From contig CAZZGL010000009.1 in assembly GCA_964654155.1 (NCBI GenBank), positions 1 to 29,429 on the forward strand: 29,429 nucleotides of DNA. Direction: 5' to 3'. The translations under genes and the position numbers were made by a program. Below, piece after piece: positions 15,548-23,126 of the stretch. How positions within the stretch are numbered: the first letter of the stretch is position 1; every line of letters begins with the position of its first letter. The DNA comes from CAG-826 sp964654155. Its GTDB lineage: Bacteria; Bacillota_I; Bacilli_A; RFN20; CAG-826. Below the pieces are notes generated by a model. The model saw only the letters and a program-made list of their open reading frames with translations. It had not been told where the DNA came from and did no database searches.

Positions 15548-16238
15548 AATGATTAAAATATTAGAAAGAATAAAGAAATTATTATTTTCTAAGGGTTCTG
15601 TATATTATATAAGTGGAAATGAAGTGTTAAAGCCTCCATTAAGTAGAGAAGAAGAACAAATCGCGATTGATGAATATAGAAATGGCTCCATTGAAGCTAG
15701 AAATCGTTTAATTGAGCATAATTTAAGATTAGTAGTTTATGTTGCTAAAAGATATGACAATAATTTATTTAATTTAGAAGATTTAATCAGTATAGGAACA
15801 CTTGGATTAATTAAGGCAATTAATACTTTTAAATGCGATAAAAATATAAAATTAGCAACTTATGCATCACGATGTATCGAAAATGAAATCTTAATGTTTT
15901 TAAGAAAAAAAGCCCGATATAAAAATGAGATTAGTTTAGATGAACCCCTAAATTTTGACTATGACGGTAACGAATTATTATTGGGTGATGTATTAAGCTT
16001 AGAACAAGAAGAAGTCATTTCTGATATGAATGATACTGATGATAAAGAAGCTCTTTTAGAAGCGGTAGAAAAGCTTAAGCCACGAGAAAAAGAAATTTTA
16101 AATATGCGTTTTGGTTTAAATGGTCAAGAAGAGTTAACACAAAAAGAAGTTGCAGAACTTTTAGGAATATCACAATCATATATTTCACGTTTGGAAAAGA
16201 AAATAATTAAAAAATTAAAAGTCGGTTTATTAAAATAA
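15531..16238 (+). CDS. sigE: Sporulation sigma factor SigE (pro-form)
   Basis: Mother-cell sigma factor of early sporulation, 235 residues. It matches B. subtilis SigE over its length: LIEHNLRLVVYVAKRY and NLEDLISIGTLGLIKA (region 2), KLATYASRCIENEILMFLR (2.3-2.4), SLDEPLNFDYDGNELLL (region 3) and GISQSYISRLEKKIIKKLK (4.2). The first 23 or so residues form a basic, hydrophobic pro-sequence ahead of VYYISGNE, the same point at which SpoIIGA processes SigE. The start may be ATG 15531 or ATG 15549; both lack a good ribosome-binding site, and coupling to spoIIGA is likely. Confidence 0.96.
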   Translation: MPIYIKMIKILERIKKLLFSKGSVYYISGNEVLKPPLSREEEQIAIDEYRNGSIEARNRLIEHNLRLVVYVAKRYDNNLFNLEDLISIGTLGLIKAINTFKCDKNIKLATYASRCIENEILMFLRKKARYKNEISLDEPLNFDYDGNELLLGDVLSLEQEEVISDMNDTDDKEALLEAVEKLKPREKEILNMRFGLNGQEELTQKEVAELLGISQSYISRLEKKIIKKLKVGLLK

Positions 16239-16276
16239 TATTTAGCCAATACTAAAAGCAAAAGGAGATATTTGCT

Positions 16277-17050
16277 TTGGCTAAACATAAAGTTGTTATA
16301 ACGGGAGTGGACACGGCAAATTTAAATGTTTTAAGCTCAAAAGAAACTATCGATTATATTGCAAAATATAAATCTGGTGATGAAGAAGCAAAAAATAAAG
16401 CGATATTAGGTAATTTAAAATTAGTTTTAAGTATCGTTAATCAATTTGCAAAAAGAAGTGATAATCTTGATGATTTATTTCAAGTTGGTGTTGTTGGATT
16501 AATCAAAGCAATAGACAATTTTTCATTAGATCATGATGTAAAATTTTCTACCTATGCAGTTCCAATGATACTAGGTGAAATAAAACGTTACTTACGAGAT
16601 TCATCATTTCTACATGTTTCACGGCAAATTAAAGATCGTGCCTATAAGGCGTTGAAAGCAAAAGAAGAATGGATTGCTATCCATCAAAAAGAACCTACAT
16701 ATGAAGAGTTAGCAACTATTCTAGGAGTTGATTATTTTGATATTGTTGAATGCTTTGACGCACTTATGGGAGTTAGTTATTTGAGTGAACCGCTTTATAA
16801 TGACTTTGAAGAATCAGTTGAATTAATTGATGTAATTCCTGAAACTAAGGATAATGTTAAAAAATTTTTAAATTCATTATCCTTAGAAGAAGGATTTAAA
16901 CATTTAGATGAAATGGAAAAAATAATACTTACGAAACGGTATTATGAAGGGCAAACTCAATTAGAAATTGCTTCTGAATTTGCCATATCTCAAGCACAAG
17001 TTTCAAGATTGGAAAAAAGTGCATTAAAAAGATTAAAGACATATTTTTAG
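16277..17050 (+). CDS. sigG: Late forespore sigma factor SigG
   Basis: Forespore sigma factor acting after engulfment, 257 residues. It begins with a TTG codon, with AAGGAG 9 bases upstream. Close matches to B. subtilis SigG include KVVITGVDTANLNVL (N-terminus), GNLKLVLSIV, DDLFQVGVVGLIKAIDNF, VKFSTYAVPMILGEIKRYLRD and ISQAQVSRLEKSALKRLK. The gap after sigE is only 38 bases. I see no convincing SigF-type promoter there, so transcription from inside or before sigE is likely. sepF follows one base after its TAG stop. Confidence 0.96.
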   Translation: MAKHKVVITGVDTANLNVLSSKETIDYIAKYKSGDEEAKNKAILGNLKLVLSIVNQFAKRSDNLDDLFQVGVVGLIKAIDNFSLDHDVKFSTYAVPMILGEIKRYLRDSSFLHVSRQIKDRAYKALKAKEEWIAIHQKEPTYEELATILGVDYFDIVECFDALMGVSYLSEPLYNDFEESVELIDVIPETKDNVKKFLNSLSLEEGFKHLDEMEKIILTKRYYEGQTQLEIASEFAISQAQVSRLEKSALKRLKTYF

Positions 17051-17051
17051 T

Positions 17052-17375
17052 ATGAAATCGTTCAAAGAAAATTTAAAAAATTGGTTTATTCCCACGAGTA
17101 CTGATACAAATGATGAATCTCATGCTTCTATTTCCACAAAAGAAACAAAAAAGAAGAGTGGAAATGCTCCACGAGTTTTTATGGTAATGAATTATAACGA
17201 AGCCCAAGAAATTGCTAATCATCTATTAGCAAAACAAGATGTTATTGTTAATGTATCAAATTTAATTACTAAAGATAAGTATCGAGTAATTGATTTTTTA
17301 AGTGGTGTTGTTTACGCACTTGAAGGTAAAAGATTAAAACTTGAGCCAAATATTTATTTATTTTCATTAAATTAA
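17052..17375 (+). CDS. sepF: Cell division protein SepF
   Basis: Z-ring-associated membrane anchor. The N-terminal MKSFKENLKNWF can form the amphipathic membrane-targeting helix. A polar linker (about 15-38) is followed by the SepF core (RVFMVMNYNEAQEIANHLL, VIVNVSNL, RVIDFLSGVVYALEG) and the end YLFSLN. At 107 residues it is short, since usual SepF is about 150, the loss being in the linker. It follows sigG by one base, so its transcription may be tied to sporulation genes. In B. subtilis, ylmG, ylmH and divIVA lie between sepF and ileS; none is present here. Given the atypical FtsA C-terminus, SepF could be the main FtsZ anchor (inference). Confidence 0.9.
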   Translation: MKSFKENLKNWFIPTSTDTNDESHASISTKETKKKSGNAPRVFMVMNYNEAQEIANHLLAKQDVIVNVSNLITKDKYRVIDFLSGVVYALEGKRLKLEPNIYLFSLN

Positions 17376-17376
17376 G

Positions 17377-17396
17377 TCTTCTTTATACAAAGAAGA
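17377..17396 (+). terminator. Possible terminator hairpin after sepF
   Basis: An 8-bp perfect stem (TCTTCTTT with AAAGAAGA) around ATAC, immediately after the sepF stop. The downstream tract is only moderately T-rich and overlaps the -35 of the next promoter, so termination may be weak. Confidence 0.45.
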
Positions 17397-17425
17397 TTGA
17401 AAATATTTTTGTTTCGTGTCATAAT
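17397..17425 (+). promoter_or_regulatory. Sigma-A promoter of the ileS T-box transcript
   Basis: TTGAAA at 17397-17402, a 17-base spacer and CATAAT at 17420-17425, placed just before the T-box leader. Confidence 0.7.
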
Positions 17426-17431
17426 ACTTTC

Positions 17432-17656
17432 GAAAAACGAAGAAAAAGACACGATGCTATATAAACTTGTCTTAGCGAGATGATATTTGGTGGAAGATCA
17501 TTGACATAGAATATGGTGTTATCACTTTTGAGTTGGTTTGGGGAAATTAGTAACTAAACCCGTTATAGTACGTTACACTAAGCAAGAGGGCTGGATTTTT
17601 ATCTAGAACTAAGGTGGTACCGCGTTAATAGCGTCCTTAGATAGGACGTTTTTTTA
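17432..17656 (+). promoter_or_regulatory. T-box leader regulating ileS
   Basis: A tRNA-sensing leader. The T-box sequence AAGGTGGTACCGCG at 17611-17624 pairs with the uncharged tRNA acceptor end through its TGGT core. A competing terminator follows at 17630-17655. The upstream part forms the long stem I. Isoleucine codons ATC occur at 17497-17499 and 17521-17523; the latter lies on the 3' side, where the specifier is normally found. Uncharged tRNA-Ile should favour the antiterminator and switch on ileS. Confidence 0.93.
17630..17655 (+). terminator. T-box intrinsic terminator
   Basis: CGTCCT pairs with AGGACG around a TAGAT loop (extended by two outer pairs), followed by seven T. It is the off-state terminator of the ileS T-box. 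Confidence 0.9.
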
Positions 17657-17677
17657 TTAAAAAAAGGAGACGAAAAT

Positions 17678-20422
17678 ATGGAATTAAAGAAAACTTTAAA
17701 AATGCCACATACTGAATTTGAAATGAGAGGTAATCTTCCTACTAAAGAACCAAAATGGGTTGAGAAATGGGAAAGAGATGGTCTTTATTACAAAATGATT
17801 GAAAAAAATAAAGGAAATGAAGAATATATGCTTCACGATGGTCCACCATACGCAAATGGAAATATGCACTGTGGACATATGCTTAACCATTTACTAAAAG
17901 ATTTTATTATTCGTTATAAATCGATGAGTGGTTTTTATACTCCATTTATTCCTGGATGGGACACACATGGATTACCAATTGAGAATGTTATTACTAAAAA
18001 GGGAATTAATCGGAAAACTACACCTCTTGTTGAGTTTAGAAAGCATTGTGAACAATTTGCACATCAACAAGTTCTTTTACAAATGGGACAAGTTAAAAGA
18101 ATTGGTGTTTTAGGTGATTTTGAAAATCGTTATATGACATTACAAAAAGATTTTGAAAGTGAACAAATACGTGTGTTTAGCGAAATGGCTTTAAAAGGCT
18201 TAATATTTAAAGGGCTAAAACCTGTTTATTGGTCTCCAAGCAGTGAATCTGCATTAGCGGAGGCGGAAATTGAATATGCAGATGTTAAATCGCACGCTAT
18301 TTATGTCGCATTTAAGGTCGTTGATGGAAAAGGAATTCTAGATAATGATACATCTTTAGTTATTTGGACAACAACTCCATGGACAATTCCGGCAAATTTA
18401 GCTATTTGTGTTAATCCTGATTATGAATATGGAATTTATCAAACGGAAAAAGGTAAGTTTGTTTTACTAAAAGAATTAAAAGATAACATTGTTAATGAAG
18501 TTGGTTTTGAACAATGTGATTTAGTAAATACAGTTCAAGGACGCGATCTAGAATTTATTTTAACTAAACATCCTTTATATGATAGAACATCGGTAGTTAT
18601 TTTAGGTGACCATGTAACTATGGATGCCGGTACAGGATGTGTTCATACCGCTCCTGGACATGGTGAAGATGACTTTAAAGTCGGTGTTAAATATGGATTA
18701 AAACCATTATGTCCAGTTGATTCAAAGGGATATATGAGCGAAGAAGCTGGTGAAGATCTTAAGGGATTATTCTATGAAAATGCCAATGCTGTTGTTCTTG
18801 ATAAATTAGCTTCATGTGGTGCGCTTTTAAAAGCAACACAAATAGTCCACTCATATCCTCACGATTGGAGAACAAATAAACCGCTTATCTTTAGAGCAAC
18901 CCCTCAATGGTTCTGTTCAATTGATCCTATTAGAGAACAATTATTAGAAGAAATTGATAAAGTTACTTGGAAACCAAGTTGGGGCAAGCTTAGAATTCAT
19001 AATATGATCAAAGATCGTGGAGACTGGTGTATTTCTCGTCAAAGAGCGTGGGGTGTACCAATTCCAATTATTTATTGTGAAGATGGAACACCAATTATTG
19101 AACGCGAAGTATTTGAAAATATTATTAAATTAGTTAAAGAACATGGAAGTAATATTTGGTTTGAAAAAGAAGCTAAAGATTTATTGCCAGATAATTATCA
19201 AAATGAACATTCACCAAATGGAATTTATACTAAAGAAACAGATATTATGGATGTATGGTTTGATTCAGGTTCTTCTTCAATTGCGGTTTGTAAGGCGCGC
19301 GGATATAAACACCCAGTTGATTTATATTTAGAAGGTAGTGACCAATATCGTGGTTGGTTTAATTCAAGTCTTATTATATCAACTGCAGTCGAAGGACATG
19401 CTCCATATAAAAATGTCGTAAGCCATGGATTTATTCAAGATTCTGCAGGGGAAAAAATGTCTAAATCAAAAGGTAATGGCGTTGACCCGATGAAAATGTC
19501 ACAAGTTTATGGCGCGGATATTTTAAGATTATGGACCGCAAGTGTTGATTATCAAAGCGATGTAAAATTTGGTGAAGATATGGTTAAAAAAGTATCTGAA
19601 TCATATCGTAAGATTCGTAATACATTTAAATTTATGTTAGGTAATATTGAAGATTATAAAAAAGAAGATGCTCCAATAGAATTTGAATGGGTTGATAAAG
19701 CCATTTTAGCCCGTTTAGAACAAATTAAAAATGGGGTTATTAAAGCGATGGATACATTTGATTTTGCAAGTGCGACAAGCTTATTGACAACCTTCATGAG
19801 TGCGGATTTATCATCATTCTATTTAGATTTAAGTAAAGATATTTTATATTGTGATAAACATGATTCATTACGCCGCAAACAAATTCAAACAGTTATTGAT
19901 AAGTGTTTATATACTTTAATGCTTTTATGGACACCTATTTTATCCTTTACAATGGAGGAAGTATATAGTTTCTATCCATTTAAGAGTGAAGAATATGCTC
20001 AACTTGCTTCTTATCCAAAAGCAACAAATGAGTATCCAAAAGAACTATTAGAAGAATATCAATCATTCTTACTTTTAAGAGGTGATATTCTTAAAGGACT
20101 TGAAACAAGTAGAGCTAATGGATTAATTGGGTCAGCACAAGAAGCTCATGTTGTTATCTCTTTAAAAGATGAAAAACTTAAATCTTTATTAACTAAAATT
20201 TCTAAAGAAGAACTTGCAAGATTATTTGTTGTTAGTGAAATAAGTGTTATTGATAATAACGATGGAGAAGACTTAGAAGTTTGTAATGTTAAAATTACTA
20301 AACATCAAGGTCACCGTTGTGATCGTTGTTGGAATTACGTTGATGAAATTCATGAATTTGAAGAACATCATGTTTGTAATCGATGCTTAGAAGCAGTTGG
20401 TGATTATCATGAAGAAAATTAA
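17678..20422 (+). CDS. ileS: Isoleucyl-tRNA synthetase
   Basis: Class I aminoacyl-tRNA synthetase charging tRNA-Ile, 914 residues, the usual bacterial size. Seen: PPYANGNMHCGHMLNH (HIGH-type motif near residue 57), GWDTHGLPIE, the editing-domain signature TTTPWTIPANLA, GWFNSSL and KMSKSKGNGVDP (KMSKS loop), a helical anticodon-binding domain, and a C-terminal zinc finger CDRCWNY...CNRC. AAAGGAG lies before the ATG. Regulated by the T-box leader just upstream. It overlaps lspA. Confidence 0.98.
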   Translation: MELKKTLKMPHTEFEMRGNLPTKEPKWVEKWERDGLYYKMIEKNKGNEEYMLHDGPPYANGNMHCGHMLNHLLKDFIIRYKSMSGFYTPFIPGWDTHGLPIENVITKKGINRKTTPLVEFRKHCEQFAHQQVLLQMGQVKRIGVLGDFENRYMTLQKDFESEQIRVFSEMALKGLIFKGLKPVYWSPSSESALAEAEIEYADVKSHAIYVAFKVVDGKGILDNDTSLVIWTTTPWTIPANLAICVNPDYEYGIYQTEKGKFVLLKELKDNIVNEVGFEQCDLVNTVQGRDLEFILTKHPLYDRTSVVILGDHVTMDAGTGCVHTAPGHGEDDFKVGVKYGLKPLCPVDSKGYMSEEAGEDLKGLFYENANAVVLDKLASCGALLKATQIVHSYPHDWRTNKPLIFRATPQWFCSIDPIREQLLEEIDKVTWKPSWGKLRIHNMIKDRGDWCISRQRAWGVPIPIIYCEDGTPIIEREVFENIIKLVKEHGSNIWFEKEAKDLLPDNYQNEHSPNGIYTKETDIMDVWFDSGSSSIAVCKARGYKHPVDLYLEGSDQYRGWFNSSLIISTAVEGHAPYKNVVSHGFIQDSAGEKMSKSKGNGVDPMKMSQVYGADILRLWTASVDYQSDVKFGEDMVKKVSESYRKIRNTFKFMLGNIEDYKKEDAPIEFEWVDKAILARLEQIKNGVIKAMDTFDFASATSLLTTFMSADLSSFYLDLSKDILYCDKHDSLRRKQIQTVIDKCLYTLMLLWTPILSFTMEEVYSFYPFKSEEYAQLASYPKATNEYPKELLEEYQSFLLLRGDILKGLETSRANGLIGSAQEAHVVISLKDEKLKSLLTKISKEELARLFVVSEISVIDNNDGEDLEVCNVKITKHQGHRCDRCWNYVDEIHEFEEHHVCNRCLEAVGDYHEEN

Positions 20423-21161
20423 AGAAAAATTAATTTGGTTTGGTAAATCATTATTGTGGCTTATTCCTGTTTTGATACTAATTGATTTCGGTACCAAAAT
20501 GTGGGCATATTATGGCTTACAAAAAGTTAATAATGAAACCATTGAAATTATAAAATATTTCTTTTCTTTTAAACTTCAATTTAATAAGGGTGCTGCGTGG
20601 TCTTGGTTAGAAGGACAAACATATTTTCTTGCTGGAATCTCGGTTGGATTTCTAATTGTATTTAGTTTCTATTTTGCCAAAAAATATAAAAATTTGAGCA
20701 AAATTTATCGAATTATATATATGCTTATCATTGCCGGATGCGCTGGAAATATGATTGATAGGGTATGTCAACACATTCCTGGTACACCATACTATGATAA
20801 TGGAGTTATTGATTTTATTTCCTTTAAATTAATAGGAAAGAATGGTTATGATTTTCCAGTTTTCAATTTTGCGGATATGTGCCTTGTTATTGGGGTCTTA
20901 ATGTTGTTAGGAGTGATACTTATGGAACAAGTTGAATTATATAAAGCTCAAAAAGAGATAACTTCAATCAAAGAAAGATTATATGATGAAATTAATAATG
21001 CTGATAGTTCCTCTTCTTATAAAGACGAAATTAAATCCTTAATTACTAAGATTGAGATTATTGACATAAAAGAAAAAGACATTATGTTTTTAAAAGAATT
21101 AATAAATGAATGTTATGAAAAATATCCATTTTTAAAGGAGAAACAAAAAAATGTCTTCTAA
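20409..21161 (+). CDS. lspA: Lipoprotein signal peptidase LspA with C-terminal extension
   Basis: Membrane aspartyl protease that removes signal peptides from diacylated prolipoproteins. Four membrane segments lie in residues 12-172. Catalytic Asps are seen in GNMIDRV (Asp 117) and FNFADMCL (Asp 156), with FNKGAAWSWL matching the family's N.GaaFs motif. After the last membrane segment there is a charged, helix-prone tail of about 77 residues, absent from typical LspA (about 150-170 residues). GGTGAT stands 4 bases before ATG 20409. An upstream in-frame TTG at 20397 is disfavoured. The gene overlaps ileS by 14 bases and rluD by 11; the ileS-lspA-rluD order matches B. subtilis. Confidence 0.93.
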   Translation: MKKIKEKLIWFGKSLLWLIPVLILIDFGTKMWAYYGLQKVNNETIEIIKYFFSFKLQFNKGAAWSWLEGQTYFLAGISVGFLIVFSFYFAKKYKNLSKIYRIIYMLIIAGCAGNMIDRVCQHIPGTPYYDNGVIDFISFKLIGKNGYDFPVFNFADMCLVIGVLMLLGVILMEQVELYKAQKEITSIKERLYDEINNADSSSSYKDEIKSLITKIEIIDIKEKDIMFLKELINECYEKYPFLKEKQKNVF

Positions 21162-22056
21162 GTTCATTGTAACTGAACAATATGTTGATTATCGTCTTGA
21201 TAAACTTTTATCTTTAATAAGCGAATTCTCAAGAACTCATATTGAAAGTATGATAAAAGAAGAAAAAGTACTTGTTAATGATAAAATTGCCAAAGGATCT
21301 TATCGAGTTAGGTTAAATGATTTAATTGAATATGAAGATTTAGAAACTACTAAATCTTCTATCGAAGGAGAAAATATACCTCTTGATATTGTATATGAAG
21401 ATGATGATTTACTAGTTATTAATAAACCAAGAGGATTAGTTGTTCATCCTGGTAATGGTCACCATAATGGAACATTAGTAAACGCTATTTTAGGATATTG
21501 TCATAATTTAAGTGGGATAAATGGAGTTGAAAGACCAGGAATAGTTCATCGTATCGATAAAGATACATCTGGACTAATCGTTGTTTGTAAAAATGATTTT
21601 ACCCATGTAGAAATTGCTAAACAGCTTGCTTCTCATTCTATGCATCGAGAATACATCGCTCTTGTAAAGGGTGTAATTAAAGAAGATGATGGTAAAATCA
21701 TTGCCCCAATTGGCCGTGACCGTTATGATCGACTTAAAATGGCGGTTGACACTAAAAATGGTAAAGAAGCAATTACATATTTCCATGTTGAAAGAAGATA
21801 TAATCAATATACTTTAGTAACTTGTAAACTTGAAACTGGAAGAACTCATCAAATAAGAGTTCACATGAATTATATAGGTTATCCTTTAGAAGGAGATCCT
21901 CTATATGGAAAGAAAAAAAGCCTTCTTTTTAATGAAGGCCAATTGCTACATGCATATCAAATAACTTTTATTCATCCTCGTTTAAATAAAGAAATGACAT
22001 TTAAAGTTGATTTGCCTAATGATTTTAAAAATGTATTGAAGCGTTTAGAAAACTAA
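21151..22056 (+). CDS. rluD: RluD-family 23S rRNA pseudouridine synthase
   Basis: RNA-modifying enzyme that converts uridines to pseudouridine, probably in 23S rRNA. Residues about 12-70 are an S4 RNA-binding domain. The catalytic domain has VVHPGNG, GIVHRIDKDTSGL with the catalytic Asp (about 136), then GRTHQIRVHM and GDPLYG. The 301-residue length fits RluD/YlyB; it corresponds to ylyB next to lspA in B. subtilis. AAAGGAG lies before the ATG within the end of lspA. Its stop codon overlaps that of the convergent rnhC. Exact target uridines cannot be told from sequence. Confidence 0.93.
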   Translation: MSSKFIVTEQYVDYRLDKLLSLISEFSRTHIESMIKEEKVLVNDKIAKGSYRVRLNDLIEYEDLETTKSSIEGENIPLDIVYEDDDLLVINKPRGLVVHPGNGHHNGTLVNAILGYCHNLSGINGVERPGIVHRIDKDTSGLIVVCKNDFTHVEIAKQLASHSMHREYIALVKGVIKEDDGKIIAPIGRDRYDRLKMAVDTKNGKEAITYFHVERRYNQYTLVTCKLETGRTHQIRVHMNYIGYPLEGDPLYGKKKSLLFNEGQLLHAYQITFIHPRLNKEMTFKVDLPNDFKNVLKRLEN

Positions 22057-22982
22057 ATATCTAGTTTTGGATTTAGCTTATCAAGGACTTCTAGATAATT
22101 CTTGAAGTTCTTTTTTATTATTTTATTTAATTCATTTAAATCATATTTATTAACAAATGAAATCGCCATATCAGTTGCTTTTTTTGAAGCACCAAAAGGA
22201 ATAACAAGACCATATTTTTTATTGTATTCTTCATTAATTTTTAAGAAAGTATAACGGGCAATGCAAGACGCTAAAGCGACAGAAGGATAATAAGACTCTG
22301 CTTTTGTAAGAAAATTAATGCTTGTTTCAACATTAGGAGAATCGACTAAATATTTAAAATAGTTTTCTTTAGAGCAAAATTGGTCGATATATATTGGTGC
22401 GTTTAGTTGGTATTTTTTCTTTAAAGTTAACAAAGCATGATTATGAAGCCAGGCTTTGATTTTATTCATGTTAAAACCTTTTTCAATCATTTCGTTATAT
22501 TTATCGGGGTAACAAATTAAAAGACTATATTTAAAATCATTTAATAGAGCAGGTCCAATTTCTAATATTTTTTTATCTCTGATTTTTTTAGAATCATCAA
22601 TTCCAAGATTGATTAAATTTTGATAGCATTGTTCATCAACATAAGCGGCAACAACAATTAAAGGTCCAAAAAAATCACCTGTTCCAACTTCATCGCTTCC
22701 AATATGAGGAGATGATGTAACAAAACATGTTTTTATTTTTTCTTTTACTTCATTCTTTGTTGCGGTTTCATCATAAATTAAGGCGGTTTCTAATGCCTTT
22801 TTGCCTTTAAAAGTAACTGTTATTAATTCTTTTTTAGAACTATAAGCAATAATTGAAAGTTCATCAGTTTGAATCGAAAAAAGAACATATTCACCAGAAT
22901 TACTAACTTGATATAAAGAAAAATCTTCTTGTATTTTTAAAGCAATATCTTTTGATACTTTAATCGTTACATAGTCACTCAT
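22053..22982 (-). CDS. rnhC: Ribonuclease HIII
   Basis: Endonuclease that cuts RNA in RNA-DNA hybrids, 309 residues. The N-terminal part (about 1-85) is the substrate-binding domain typical of HIII. The catalytic domain starts HIGSDEVGTGDFFGPL (first Asp/Glu pair) and continues with DDSKKI, YIDQFCSKENY and the SYYPSVALASCIARY helix. AAAAGGTGAT lies 4 bases before the ATG. It is divergent from mutS2 over a 144-bp gap and converges on rluD with overlapping stops. In B. subtilis rnhC and mutS2 are also near neighbours. Confidence 0.94.
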   Translation of the reverse strand: MSDYVTIKVSKDIALKIQEDFSLYQVSNSGEYVLFSIQTDELSIIAYSSKKELITVTFKGKKALETALIYDETATKNEVKEKIKTCFVTSSPHIGSDEVGTGDFFGPLIVVAAYVDEQCYQNLINLGIDDSKKIRDKKILEIGPALLNDFKYSLLICYPDKYNEMIEKGFNMNKIKAWLHNHALLTLKKKYQLNAPIYIDQFCSKENYFKYLVDSPNVETSINFLTKAESYYPSVALASCIARYTFLKINEEYNKKYGLVIPFGASKKATDMAISFVNKYDLNELNKIIKKNFKNYLEVLDKLNPKLDI

Positions 22983-23091
22983 TTAAATCACCTTTTCAAA
23001 TTATAGCACATCTTTTTAAAGAAAAATTGATATTTCATGTTGCACTTACAAAAGATACTTACTAACTAACTAATTTAATTAATATATATTT

Positions 23092-23115
23092 AAGTTATTT
23101 GTGATAAAATAACTT
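23092..23115. promoter_or_regulatory. 9-bp inverted repeat in front of mutS2
   Basis: AAGTTATTT-GTGATA-AAATAACTT, a perfect dyad ending 11 bases before the mutS2 ATG. The right half contains a -10-like TAAAAT after TGTGA. It could be an operator overlapping the promoter, or a leader hairpin. Confidence 0.5.
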
Positions 23116-23126
23116 CGGTGATGAAA

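Noticed and set aside
16185..16276. SigF-type promoter for sigG inside the end of sigE (GG followed by A-rich bases).
   Set aside because: The sequence encodes conserved SigE residues and the -35 match and spacing are poor.
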